This document shows positions 12,601 to 24,022 of a stretch of DNA of 64,000 nucleotides, piece after piece. A program made the position numbers and the translations under genes. This stretch comes from Anaeramoeba flamelloides (Eukaryota > Metamonada > Anaeramoebidae): contig JANTQA010000015.1 of NCBI GenBank assembly GCA_027625915.1, forward strand, positions 3,625,001 to 3,689,000, given 5' to 3'. The first letter of the stretch is position 1. Every line of letters begins with the position of its first letter. The notes under the pieces are model-generated. The model was not told the DNA's origin. It was given only the letters and a program-made list of their open reading frames with translations, and ran no database searches.

Positions 12601-12993
12601 ATTAAAAATTTTGATCTTTTTATTTTACAATTAACAATATCATTAAAATCAGTTATTTTAAAATACCTTTACTTTTTTGTATAATTCTAAGAATTCGTTT
12701 TATTTGCTGGAAAATATTTATCTAATTGATAAATAAAAATAAAACCAAAGCTGAGTTTTCAATCTTTTGGGTTATTAATAACTACTGAAATATTTAAAAT
12801 TGGGTTATTAATTATTGATTTAAAAAAGAATCAAATTAAAAAGTATATAATTAGATTATAAACTAAATTTCATAATAAATGGCCCACCTTACATTTGAAT
12901 AATGGATTGCTTTTGTATCGTTTTGAAGTTTTTCCTCTCACAATGAAAAGTTTGCAAATAAATCATTTTTTCTTTTTTTATTTTTTTCAACAG
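9612..12993. other. Gene-poor AT-rich stretch
   Basis: No open frame with a coding look. Dispersed repeat D occupies about 11040-11590. From about 12100 on, the sequence shares diverged blocks with 13.1-15.9 kb. Confidence 0.45.
11040..11590 (+). repeat. Dispersed repeat D, copy 1
   Basis: Shares blocks with 53200-53900 in the same orientation (ATAAATGATCAATTTTTTTAG, then AATTACTAAAAGTGAGATTTC, then CTTTTGACTGA) and with the reverse strand of 14810-15130. The right end is ATTATCGGGTTTAATCCTACC. Probably an old non-coding mobile element; the family is not identified. Confidence 0.5.
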
Positions 12994-13126
12994 TGTTTTG
13001 TTAAAATGGAAAATGAAAATGAAAAATTGGAAAGAAGTAACAGATGAATTAATGAAAAATTTGGTTTCAAATATGAAAAAGAGATTAGATTTAGTTATTC
13101 AAATGGAAGGAGAATCGATAAATGGT
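12994..13126 (+). CDS. Orphan exon-like open stretch
   Basis: Follows a strong acceptor (pyrimidine-rich run ending TTTTTTCAACAG) and stays open for about 44 codons with a coding look. It is Lys/Glu-rich and probably helical, for example NWKEVTDELMKNLVSNMKKR then LDLVIQMEGESIN. It ends at a possible but weak donor (AAATG|GTTTTT). I find no matching upstream or downstream exon, so it may be a relic of a lost gene. No family is recognised. Confidence 0.25.
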
Positions 13127-13247
13127 TTTTTTTTACTTTTTTAAATTTTCTATTTTTCATGTAATACTTCTTTCAAAATAAATGTCACCAATTTTTTTAA
13201 CAGTTTTTTTTATTTTTCTTTCATTTATTTTTAGACAAAAAATAAAT

Positions 13248-14035
13248 ATCGGGTGTTTGAAATATTCCCGAAAATACCCGAAAATCGAAAATACCCGAAA
13301 ATTTTTTAACAACATAAAAACACGTTATGGACAACTTCGAAGAAACCCGATTCCAATATACTCAGTTTAATGATAAAATAACAATTTTACTTTCAGAAAA
13401 AATATTTTTTTTTGAATTTTCTACTTTAAACTACTCTAAAGAGGTTTTGGTACCTTTTGAGTATATTTGACTAATTGTTGGTACTTATTAGGGTACGTGT
13501 ATGGCTATGTCAGGGTATTTTTGGGTTATTTTATGTTCTGTATGGTGTGTGTTAGTATGTTTTGGTTAATCCAGTTCCTTTTATGGAATGGTGAGTTAAA
13601 TAAAGTTTGGCTTGGGCCACCTTATGTAGGGTATATGTATGTATTGTACTATTAGACATTACTCGGTTATTTTAGGATTGTATTTAATTTTACAAAATTT
13701 TAGGTAATAATACAGAATTAGAAATTTTCTTTACAAGTACATTTTCTCTCATTTAGTTAATACCATTTCGAAATGATTAGTAATATTTATCATCCAATAT
13801 ATCAATCCATTTCACACAAAATGGGTTGAATATCATTCCCTCAACTTTAATTTTTTTGAATTTTGATATTTTCAGAAAAAAAAATTGTTTTCGAAATTAA
13901 AATTCCAAATTTACCTTTAAACTGAGTATATTGGGACTAGTGTTTCTTAGATGTTGTTCAAAAAGTGTTCTTTCGTGGTTAAAAAATTTTCCGGTATTTT
14001 CGGGAATATTTGATATATTCATAAATATCTCTTGA
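13248..14035. repeat. Foldback element with ~120-bp diverged arms
   Basis: The left arm (13248-13375) contains ATATTCCCGAAAATACCCGA and CAATATACTCAGTTTAA. The right arm (13915-14035) holds their reverse complements (TTAAACTGAGTATATTG and CCGGTATTTTCGGGAATAT). The spacer (about 13450-13680) is unusually rich in G and T on the plus strand. An 11-bp unit related to CCCGAAAATAC repeats three times in the left arm. Confidence 0.6.
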
Positions 14036-14756
14036 GTATAGTATTGAATATTAAAATCTAAATTTTTATATTATAATAGATAACTTCAATTATTAAAAAT
14101 ATTTTTATTTAAAATTTGATTTTTAATTGGCCAATTATTATGAAAGATAGTTTAGTTCGACTTTTCCTGGTTTCAAAAAGTATTTTGGGAGAAATTTCTG
14201 ATAATGGTCATTTGATTCTAGTTTTTCAGAATATTTTTCGAACTTTCTTCACAAAAAATATGATTTCTTTTCTTCTTCAAATGAAAAGAAAGTGTGGCTT
14301 TTTTGAAGTTCAAAATAAGTATAATTTTTTTTTTGGAATTAAGTATAAACTTTATTCAGAGTTATTATAAAAATCTGTGGTTTAATTTTTAAAGATTTTT
14401 TGGTCCACTTACAACATAGGTAATAAGATTTCCATTTAATTCTTTCAAAGAAACTTTTTTAATGATCGAAATAAATTTGTAAACATGTTGAATTTTGTAC
14501 TTTTTGAAAATGAGAAAAATTATTAAAAATGAAGTAAAATAAATAGCTTTTTGGAAAATAGTTTGAGTGTAAAAAAAAGTTTGGTATTATAGTAATTCTG
14601 TTTTAACTTTATTTTTAAATTCAAAGACGCATGCTTTTAATTATTTTGGAATTTGCTTATTGATTTTTACTTGAAAATTATTATTTCATAGTTTGATTAT
14701 CGCCCCAAATCAGAAAACTTGAATTTTCAATTTTTCCTACTTATTATAAATTCCTT

Positions 14757-14815
14757 TAAGGGACTAGAAACTCTTATTTATTTTTTTTCCCAAAGGTAAT
14801 AGAGTAATTACTTAC
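14757..14815 (+). mobile_element. Partial MITE-B-type end
   Basis: A TTAAGGGACTAGAAACTC terminus like that of MITE-B, but with a different interior. The inverted match CTAGTCCCTTAA lies at about 16448-16459, so it could be one end of a longer element of about 1.7 kb. No coding region lies between them. Confidence 0.35.
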
Positions 14816-15130
14816 ATTAGGATACAATTAAACCCGATAAGAAACTTCGTTTATCAACTTTAGAGAAATGAATAATCATTTTTAAAAGATTTCATTTTCC
14901 CAATGAAATTTTCAGTCAAAAGATCTGATCCTTTTTTGTTTGGATTTTAGGATCAAATTCAAAAAATAAAAATTTACAAAAAAATTTTCTTTTGAAGAAA
15001 TATCACTTTTAGTAATTTCTGAGATTCTTTATGAACAAGTAACGTTGTGTCTTTAAGATTATTTTAAAAATACATAAAAAATAAATCAAATTTTGTATCC
15101 TTGAAGATCTAAAAAATTTGAACATTTATT
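14810..15130 (-). repeat. Dispersed repeat D, copy 2 (inverted)
   Basis: Reverse complement of the right half of repeat D: AATTAAACCCGATAAGAAAC, then AGAGAAATGAATAATCATT, then TCAGTCAAAAGATCTGATCC and CACTTTTAGTAATTTC. It stands in inverted orientation to the copy at 11040-11590. Confidence 0.5.
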
Positions 15131-18100
15131 TGATTCAAAAATATTTATTCAATTTCTTGAAATTTAAAAGACTTGTCAATATACTTTTTCAAATATCAAG
15201 AGTATAAACAAGGAACTGTTTGTATTAAAATCAGGTATTTGATAATATCTATTATTTTTTTTATTATTAGAAATAAGCATTTGAATTCTTTTTATTTGTT
15301 GCAAAATCTTGAAAAAATTGAGAAATAAATGTAAAACCTATTTTATACATTTAATCATTGGGTTGTTAATGACTTACTGAAATAATTAAGATTGGGTTTA
15401 TAATTATTAATTATAAATAATCAAATTAAAAAGTATTTCTTGAGATAATAAGTTGAATTTTCCTATCCCTGAAATTTTAAAAAAGTATTTCGGGAAAATT
15501 TTTAATTCGATTCTTTGGTTCTTTTTCTCATATTTTTTAATTTAATCCCTAGAAAAAATAGATTTGGTCTGATCTTTGAATCAAAAAATTATATTTTTAA
15601 CAAGTTTAAAATAATTATTGTATTTTTTTTGAGATTTAGTAGATTTTTTAAACTTAGTTATTTTAGAACTTAGTGTTTTCATTTTTAAAGTGTATTTTTG
15701 TATAACTCCTTTACAGGCAATAAGATTTCAATCTTCTTTGAAAGAAAATAATTTTTTTTAAATAATTTGGAAATATGTTGGGTTTTGAACTTTTCAAAAA
15801 TGAGAAAAATGGATCAGTCTTTTAAAAACAATAATTCATCTCTAAAAATAGTATTAAAAGTAAGCCATGTTTCGTAGTTATCAGATTTTTACTTTATTTT
15901 TCAATTTCAAGATACGGCAAAATTTTTTTTAATTTGTTAGTAAATTTACAGTGGTGTAACTAACCAGTGTTTTTTATTTTAACCCATTACTAAAATTTAA
16001 CTAATGCAAAAAATATTGGTTGACTCTAGAAATAAAATAAACAAATCAATGGGGTGGAAACAGTAAATAAACAAGAAATAGGGTTCTTTAAATAAATTTT
16101 AAAAAAGAATTATGAAGATATGGAAAGATTAAAATGTTATTTTTTTACAAAAAATAGTAAAAATTTCATTTTTTGAATTTTTATAAAAAAATCATTTAAA
16201 CTCAGAAATTTTGAAAATATGATGAAATTTTTGAAACAAAAGCATTTAATATAATTGAGCAATTTTGATTAATCAAAGATCTAACCTCTAAAGTCAATTT
16301 GGTTCTGAACCAAGAATCTATTAGTGATTTCTGGTCTTCCAATACCCAAGTCTGAAAAAAAAAAACACTAGTTAAATTTTAGTAATGGGTTAAAGGTTGT
16401 CAACACGGGTTATTTCCAACACTGTACTTGAAGATTTTTTTTAGTTTACTAGTCCCTTAAAATGCACATTAAAACAATCAAAGTCTAAAAATAATACATT
16501 TTTTGACACAAAACCAGAGATTACTCGATGAAATTGACTTTGTAAATAAGAAAAAATTTCCTTTCTTTTTCCTTTTCATTTTGAGTGTTCAAATAGAGAT
16601 CTTTCAAATTAGCCCAACGTTTGGAAAACTCTTTTTGTAAAAAGAAAAAATGAAACAAATTTCCTAATTTTTCTCAATTATTATTTAAATATCCTTAATT
16701 AATTTGTGTAAAAAAAAAATTGTTAAAAGTTCAAAATCATTTAACAAAAATACTGATTTTGCATATTTAGGAACAAAAATTCTCATTGTGAAAAAACAAG
16801 AAAATATGATTAAAAGATCCTTGTAGTATTCTTTTTTTTCAATTCTGATTATCAAAGTTGCTTTGATTGCGAAAGCTTCATTGTTTGTTAATTTGATTTC
16901 GAAATTAAATTTTTATTTGAGAAAATTAAGATGAAAATATAAATCTAATTAGTAACAAGAAGATTACTTAATTTTGATTAATCGTTCCTATAGCTTAATT
17001 AGAGCGTTTTTGTTTGTGTTTTTCGAAATTATTCCTAGATAATTTTATAATTTATCTATTGAAGATTTTCGTTAAAATTTTCAAGTGATGACTTTCATTC
17101 TGTTATCTTTGAAAATTTTCTATCAATTAGAAAAGATCTTGGTTTTCAAGTCCAAGCCGGAACAATTTTTTTTTTTTTTCCATTCAATCTTCAATAAAAA
17201 ACAGTTAAGGAAGTATTCTAATTATAAAAATTGGTGAAGAAACTAAACACAACATATTTTATTAATACAAAAATAATAAAAATTATTTTTTTTTTTCTCA
17301 AAAACACGATTATCAACTTGATTTCAATAAAAGGGGATCAGCTAAAAATGAAAAAGTAACTTTATTTTTCAGAATAAACCAAATTTAGATTGTTTAGAAA
17401 TACGAGAAATAATAAACTTCTTATTAGAGTCGATATTCATCAAAGAAAGGCCTGAACAAATCATAAATTTCGAAAAAAAACCAAATTTTAAAAAAATTTT
17501 TGGGCCCTCTTTCATTGTAATGTCTCACACAAAATTCTCAATTTCTTTCGGAAAATATAAATTGTTGACAATAAGATTTTTTTGACTTGTAAATGTATTA
17601 ATTTAAGAAAAACATATAAAGTCTAAATTTTCTTGAGTTTAATTTGAAGTTTCAACATTTTTTTTTAAATTGAATAAAAAAAAAATAAAAAAGAAAAGAA
17701 GAAAAAAAAAAAATTTGCAAAAAACAAAAAAATTGACCAAATGAGAAACAATTATTTTGATCTAAAAATCGAAATTTTGGTTCGAGAAGAATAATGAATT
17801 AAACTCAAAAAATATATTCTATTTCTACAATAAAACTGTGCCCCTTTGACTGAAAAAGAGTTTAAGGAAAAAAAATTTAACAAATTTTCAATTAAAAAAA
17901 AAACAAAACAAAAAAAAATTTAAAACATCCTCATTATTAAAAAAAAGTAAAATACATTCTTATCAAAAAAATTTCAAATAACAATAAAAAAAAAAAATGA
18001 AAAGAATCATAATTCCAAAAAATGAATTTATTATCATAAAAAATTATTCAAAAGATTTAGAATTGCAAAAAAAATTATCCAAATGTAAAAAAATTATTGA

Positions 18101-18936
18101 CCAGATCACAATAACAAAAAATTCAAAAAAAAATGTTTAGAAAGAACTCATAATTTAACAAAATCAAATTTGAAAAAATATTATCTTTTCTTTGTTTTAT
18201 TAATTTAAATGTTTTTATTACTTCAATTTTGAATAAACTGTTTTTTGGTTGAGTACAAAATCAATTTAATCTTATTTTCCTTTCTTTGATATTTTTATAA
18301 CCCTCTCTAAAATATATTTCATAAAGTAAAGGTTTTTGTAAATTCTTTTTATTAAAATAACTTTTTTGAAACTTCAAAAAATAATAAAGAAAAAAAAAAC
18401 AAGATCTTTGAAAATCTTCAAAGAGGAACATTTCAGCATTTGTACAGTTATTGTCAAAATAGAATTAATATTGATTTAAATAGAAAATTGAGTCTGGCTC
18501 TTTGGTACTTTTATCAAAAATAACCTCGTTTTCGATTGATAGTTTTTGGAATGAAATAAAATTTTAAATGAATGTTACTTATTAATAGCTAATCTTATTT
18601 CTCGAGAGATCGAAAAATAGAAATGCTTTATGTCAATAAAAAGAAAAACAAAGCCTTAAAAGACATTGGGATAGTTAGTGATAAATTTCTGATTCTTAGA
18701 AACAGTTTTGAAAAAAAAAAAAAAAACGATTTTCCTATCTAAATAACAAATAGTGTAACTTTATTGAGAAGTGTTAATTTAAATAGAAAAAAAAAAACAA
18801 TCATAAAAGAATAAAAATAAAATCAAAAAACAAAACAAAGGAAAACAAAACAAAACAAAATAAATCAAATATATTTTCGAGAGGATTTTGAAGGAAAAAA
18901 AAAGAAAATAAAAAACTTATAATTGAATGGAAACAC
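15131..18936. other. Gene-free AT-rich stretch
   Basis: No convincing gene. About 15320-15850 is a diverged duplicate of blocks at 12723-12850 and 14417-14580 (for example CAATAAGATTTC... and TGAGAAAAAT). A piggyBac-like MITE lies at 15983-16389. The rest is homopolymer-rich and includes the 3' flank of the dynamin gene. Confidence 0.4.
15983..16389. mobile_element. MITE-C (TTAA target, piggyBac-like)
   Basis: A 407-bp element flanked by TTAA at 15979-15982 and 16390-16393. Its termini are perfect inverted repeats for about 20 bases, starting CCCATTACTAAAATTTAACT. TTAA duplication plus a CCC start is typical of piggyBac elements. The interior has no coding frame, so it is non-autonomous. One copy is seen in the window. 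Confidence 0.7.
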
Positions 18937-20373
18937 TTAAAATTTAATGTTCTTTATGCTTTTAACATCGCTCATGATATCTTGAACTTCTTCAAGCAAG
19001 GCGATCTTCTTTTTATAATCCTTTCGTTGCTTTACAACATTTGAATCTTCTTCCATTAAATCGGCAAGCATATCCTCATCATAAACACGTGCCATTAATA
19101 CGCTTTCAAGTTCCTTTTTAGCTTCATTAACCATTGAAAACATGATTGCCTTTGGGATTGAATCATATAAATTTGTTTTCACTGCATCGAAATAGTTTAC
19201 GACGATTTCTCTTACTGCCCAAATATCACGGTAAGTTCTTTTCCCGACGCCTGTTCTGAACCCTTCTGCTGATTTTTTTAAATTCCCAATCCAGTTTTTA
19301 AATGAAAAGTGGTCTAGAGCAAAAATTTCAACGATCCGAGTTTTGCCAACGATTCTTCTGCCCGATGGGTGCCTTATTCTCACATAGCACTGCTTATCCA
19401 ATTCAAGGCCCTTTTTAACCTTTTTACCACTTTCTAATGTTTTTAGTGCCTTGGACTCGATTATTTTGATACCCCGTTCTTTATTTTTTCTTTGATTCTC
19501 CTTTTCCACCATCGAGGTTTTGATAGACTTTTTGGGTTGCTTTTGGGTCGATTGTGGCGCCTTTTCTTCGGTGCCAACATTTTCAAATGTCTTTGGCTGC
19601 TGGGTTGTGGTTTTTGGATTATTTTTCGATCTCAATTTATTGATATCATCGAGGGTTTCCACTATACACCCCTCTAAGGGAATTTCGGCAACGGGGCTTT
19701 TGGAATCAGGATTTTCATAATAAAACAATGTCCTTTCCTTTAATACAAACCACATTTGCCCCCACTTTTTGGATTTGACGCTTTGTGTGATCATCCATCC
19801 TTGAACAACCTTCCCTTTCCTATCCTCAATATATTTGTTTAATTTGAGCCCCGGGTGTTCAAAATTAATATATGATAATTCCATTTTGACAATTTCTGAT
19901 ACAAGATCAAGTGTTGGTTCTCGGAATTGCCCAACGAGCATATTTGCTATTTCTAAAATCCTTTCCTTTAAAACCGGGAATGGTGTGAATTCGTCCACTT
20001 GATCAGCAGTATCAACAATGATTTGAATTAATTCCTTTTCAACACTTCGTACACATTTTAAACACGGCTCTAAAAATTTTACAATTCCAACTTTAATTGA
20101 CCAATGGAATACCTTTTCGGGAATTCCTAATCTCGAAATGGCTCCTTCTGCATTTTGCATGTAAATCTTGATTTTTTTATCTGTCAACTCTTCTTCAATT
20201 TTTAAATCTTCAATATTCTTTTTTAAACTTGTCGTAAAATGGTGCCGGATTTTTGCCCCTCCAAATAAATTTTCTTCTTTTGTTTTGCCCTCTCTTGAGT
20301 TCGCATCTTTACTGTTACCATCAATCATATTTTTAAACTCTTCAGTAAAGCCCGATAGCGCTTTAAATGCAAT
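18937..20373 (-). CDS. Dynamin, exon 2 (stalk, PH, GED)
   Basis: C-terminal 478 residues of a classical dynamin, the GTPase that wraps and cuts membrane necks. Residues 1-170 are the stalk: FGGAKIRHHF matches the SGGARINRIFHE of animal dynamin, then EPCLKCV and IVKMELSYINFEHPG. Residues from about 190 form a PH domain (VQGWMITQSVKSKKWGQMWFV, LFYYENP, and after a low-complexity insert VEIFALDHFSFKNWIG). The last 120 residues are the GED (VREIVVNYFDAVKTNLYDSI, PKAIMFSMVNEAKKELES). The PH loop carries an unusual Lys/Gln/Thr-rich insertion of about 70 residues. No proline-rich tail is seen. The exon starts after AATAAATAG. The internal ATG at 20328 is not the start, because the stalk continues upstream to the acceptor. 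Confidence 0.93.
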   Translation of the reverse strand: MAFKALSGFTEEFKNMIDGNSKDANSREGKTKEENLFGGAKIRHHFTTSLKKNIEDLKIEEELTDKKIKIYMQNAEGAISRLGIPEKVFHWSIKVGIVKFLEPCLKCVRSVEKELIQIIVDTADQVDEFTPFPVLKERILEIANMLVGQFREPTLDLVSEIVKMELSYINFEHPGLKLNKYIEDRKGKVVQGWMITQSVKSKKWGQMWFVLKERTLFYYENPDSKSPVAEIPLEGCIVETLDDINKLRSKNNPKTTTQQPKTFENVGTEEKAPQSTQKQPKKSIKTSMVEKENQRKNKERGIKIIESKALKTLESGKKVKKGLELDKQCYVRIRHPSGRRIVGKTRIVEIFALDHFSFKNWIGNLKKSAEGFRTGVGKRTYRDIWAVREIVVNYFDAVKTNLYDSIPKAIMFSMVNEAKKELESVLMARVYDEDMLADLMEEDSNVVKQRKDYKKKIALLEEVQDIMSDVKSIKNIKF

Positions 20374-20499
20374 CTATTTATTTATTTTATTTATTATGTT
20401 ATTATTTTTAATTTATTTTGATTTATTAAAAGTTTTGAGATCAAAAAATTAATGATATTTACGTTGTTAAATACAAAAAAATATTTTTTTTTTTCCATT

Positions 20500-20890
20500 T
20501 AAGAGGCCAACGTTATACTATCTGAATGTGTACCTAATCCGGAACTTGGAATTAGAGATATTGTTTTATCTAGAGTTATGGATGAAAAATTTTCTCAAGA
20601 ATAGGATACATTGTTTGAATTGAGGCGGATTTTGTTACAATTCCTATTCATTTGCATAATAGTCCAAAAAGATTCTAAATCGAGCCAGACGATTTCTTCA
20701 AAGAGGAAGTGGTTCTATGAAGCACAAGCCCCGATTTTTTAATTAAAATTACAAATTGCCGGCTGTTTGAGAAAATTAAAAGCAATCAAAAATAATGTGG
20801 TTAAGAGGAACCCGTACCTCCAAGACCTTCGAATTGAACGTTGGACAACTCTATCACTGGTCCATTATCGGTTCTCTTAAAAGTAAGTTT
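20500..20890 (+). pseudogene. Decayed copy 1 of a small signal-peptide gene
   Basis: Aligns with 21246-21600 over most of its length. The stretch LLQFLFICIIVQKDSKS is still visible, but the start codon has become ATA and the first-exon donor is lost. A second exon-like stretch (about 20790-20882) is still open (WLRGTRTSKTFELNVGQLYH, then WSIIGSLK) and ends at a good donor, AAAA|GTAAGT. It lies within the dynamin intron on the opposite strand. The family is not recognised. The hydrophobic start suggests a secreted or membrane protein. Confidence 0.45.
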
Positions 20891-21015
20891 ATTATTTTTT
20901 TTTCCATTAAAGAGTGATTACTAAAAGTTCATCTGTTTGCTGTTAGGTTTTCCGGAATTCAAAAGAATTGAGTAAAATATTTGATTGTGATCCATTCTTT
21001 TGAATTCTGGAAAAG

Positions 21016-21250
21016 CTAGGCACTCTCTGGCACTTGACGACACTTCTCGTTCGGTTTTTTTTTCAGAATTTTTAAGAATAGAGAAAAATAAATATTTTAA
21101 TTCGTTTTAAATTCTGGAAAAAGCGTTATTAGGTTTTTTTGAAATTAAAAAAAAAACAAGGCACTTGACGGAATTTGAAGTAATCTCAAGAAAACCTAGG
21201 AACTTGGTAGCCCTTGACAGCACTCTACAGCCCTTGATGGCACTCATCGA
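21016..21250. repeat. Degenerate short repeat, GGCACTTGACGG-like
   Basis: Several imperfect copies of a unit like GGCACTTGACGRCACT or CCCTTGACAGCACTC lie between the two decayed gene copies. They differ in composition from the surrounding AT-rich DNA. This may be an expanded fragment of the duplicated gene. Confidence 0.35.
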
Positions 21251-21600
21251 ATCCCAAATTTAAATTAGAGATATTGTTGAAACTATTAAGAAAGAGAATC
21301 TGGTCAATTTCTCTCAAAAAATGGATCAAATCAATAAATTGAGTGGGATTTTGTTACTATTCCTATTCATTTGTATAATAGTCCAAAAAGATTCTAAATC
21401 GGCCAGACGATTTCTTCAAAGAGGAAGTGGTTCTAGTAAGCATAACACCGATTTTTTAATTAAAATTACAACTTGGTGACTTTTTGAGAATATGTTAAAC
21501 AATCAGAAATAATGAAGTGAGTGTGGATAGATCCTTGTCTTTTAGATTGTAAGCTGAACACTTTACCTCTTGTCCATTATCGGTTCTCTAAAAAGTTTGT
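21246..21600 (+). pseudogene. Copy 2 of a small signal-peptide gene (partial)
   Basis: An ATG at 21321 opens an intact first exon (21321-21435): MDQINKLSGILLLFLFICII, then VQKDSKSARRFLQRGSGS, ending at the donor TCTA|GTAAGC. The first 22 residues look like a signal peptide or signal anchor. The second exon, intact in copy 1, is broken here by a stop and diverged codons. Each copy keeps one good exon, so neither looks functional as a whole. Function unknown. Confidence 0.45.
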
Positions 21601-23679
21601 TTATAATGGTTAAGCATTTGATAGTAAATCAAAGGATGTCTTATAAATGAAAATTTTGGATTCTTTTGATTAACTTATTCCAAAATATCCAAGTAAAAAA
21701 AAATAAATAAAAATAAAACAGGTAATAGATAAAATATATGAATCCGTGGAAATAATAACAGGTTTTTAGAAAACACTAAATATTTTTTTATGAAAAATTG
21801 AAACCCTTTAAGTCTGCAAATTACTTTTGGGTAAAGATATATATTAGAAAACTAAAAGATTATATCTTAATATAGAAATGTAATATACATTGCAATGGGT
21901 AAAAATTTGATTTTAATAACATTTGAATTGAAAATCTTGAGCATAATTGATGAAGTGAAACAAATTGAAAATTGACTAAAAATTAATTATAATAAGAAAT
22001 TATTGATAATTTTGAATCCATCAATGAGACAAAAAATAATGAAAAGGAAATAAGAGATTTCTTTATTTCATTCATTGGTTTCAATTTTGAAGATTTTTCT
22101 CTTCTGAATTATTTTTTTATTATTAATAAATTTTATTGAAGATCTTAAAAACTTTAAGAAAGAAAGCATTATAAAATCATTAAAATTTTATTTTATATAA
22201 AAGTGATTGAATTCAGTTTAAAAAAGAAATTTAAGTTTTAATTTTATAAATCTTGGAATAATATTTCAAATTCCTAAAAAATAATAGGGTTGCTTTCAAA
22301 AAGTTTTGTTTGATAGATTTATTTAAAAAAAAAGGTTTTTGCTTTTTGAAAACGACTGTAATTTGTAAATTGATTTTTTTTTTTTTTTTATATTTTATAA
22401 TTTTGGTAATAATTAATTTGGATTTTTTAAACTCATTAATAACATTAAATACATTAAGGAAGTAAGTACATTTTTCAAATTTTGAATTCCATCATTTATG
22501 TGAAACTGAATCATTCAAATAATTTCTTTAATCAAATACATTGATATTTTAATAAATACGAGAGTGGAAGATATATCCTAATATGATATATTTTCATAGC
22601 AACTAAAAAATGGAAATCAAAAAAATGAAAAGATTGATTCACAAAAAATCCAAAATAATCATTTATTTATTGATCTTATATTTAATATATGATACAATTA
22701 CTTATTCTTTATTTGGTTTTATTTTTTATTCTTAATGGAAATACTTTTGTTTGTAAAACTTTTAAGAAATAAATTACTTTTTATTTCAAAAAAATTTTCC
22801 CAAAATGAATTTAAAAATCCTATTTTCATTTGATTCATCTAGTTCTTGTTTTCTTTCAAAAAATAGGATGTTTTTTGAATTGTTCTTCAGAAATAAAGAT
22901 TTATTGGATCAAATTTGTTTGATTTTATAATTATTTATTTTCCATTAAAAATAGTACCTAAAAATAATTCTGAATCTGATTGAAATTTTTTCTAAATTTT
23001 TCATTTCTTTTGGGTTGAATCTTTTTGTAACTGTTTTTTTGATTTCGAGAATTCAACCCTTTTAGTTTAATTTTTGAAATAGTATTCTTTGTTTTGGTTA
23101 TTGTTTGATAAAAATATTTGAAAATTGAATTCTAAAAGCAAATTTGTCAAAAAATGTTTTGTAAAATAATAATAAATAGTAATAGGGCGAGAAATCCAAG
23201 GAAATAAATTGTTTGGGTTCATTCAAATTAAGAAGAAAAAGAAAACAAATCTTAGAAAATAGTTTTTTGGTCGATTTTTTTTTTTTTTTTCATTTTTGAT
23301 TTCAACAAATTTATTTGGAAAGGTGATATTTCTTGTTTGGTCATCTAAAAGAAAATATTTTTTTCAAATACACAGCTTTTCGTGTTTATTTTTTTGGTTT
23401 TCTCTTGGACTAATTTCACTCATCATATCAACACATTTCTTATCCAAAAACCAAATTTAATATAACCAAAAATTTGAATCAAAAAAAATGTTCCAAAAAT
23501 GGAAAAATGAAAGATTCAACTCTGAATTAATTTGGGTTCTTTTTCTTTTCATAAATAGAGCTGCAAATGATGTTTTGGTTTCAAAGTTAGAATATCTAGT
23601 GGCACTCAAAAAATATTTTCCAGTAAGGTTTATTACAATTAAAATTTTTCAAAATGGAAAAATGTATTTATTTCCTTAA

Positions 23680-23857
23680 GGGAAGAATCTCTCTTAGCTT
23701 TTTTTACCTAAATTTAATAGAAATTGAGAAAAATATTTACAAATTACTTAAATTTGAAAAACCCCTCTTTATTTTTAATATTAAACATTATTTTTAGATA
23801 AGGATTCCTTATTTAGAAATTTGTAAAAAAAAAAAAAAAAAAATAGAGACTAGTCCC
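23680..23857. mobile_element. MITE-B copy
   Basis: Flanked by TTAA (23676-23679 and 23858-23861). The right end TAGTCCC and the core TAGATAAGGATTCCTTATTT are shared with the other MITE-B copies. It lies in the dynamin intron near its 5' end. An A run of about 19 bases sits near the right end. Confidence 0.65.
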
Positions 23858-24022
23858 TTAAACACACCGAACACATTAATCATATTAACAACAAAAAATG
23901 AATTCTATTTTTAATTTTCTTTCTGAAAAAATCATAACTGTTTCTAAATTCTTCAAGACACCTTCCACTTTTTCGATAATTTTGAAAAATAGAACTAAAA
24001 AAAAATAAAGAGAAAAGCAAAC

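Larger units (their letters stand above)
20374..24022 (-). other. Dynamin intron (3.65 kb)
   Basis: Donor GAA|GTTTGC and acceptor TAAATAG|ATTGCA, both phase 0. The join gives DNLKKKEIAFKALSGFTEEF, which aligns with the stalk of other dynamins. The donor differs from the GTAAxx donors in neighbouring genes. On the plus strand the intron holds decayed copies of a small signal-peptide gene (20500-21600), a short inverted repeat near 20950-21015, and a MITE-B (23680-23857). The stretch 21600-23680 shows nothing else. Confidence 0.75.

Noticed and set aside
23488-23679. 63-codon plus-strand frame in the dynamin intron
   Set aside because: No domain, no splice context, and it ends at a MITE-B border. 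Not supported as a gene.
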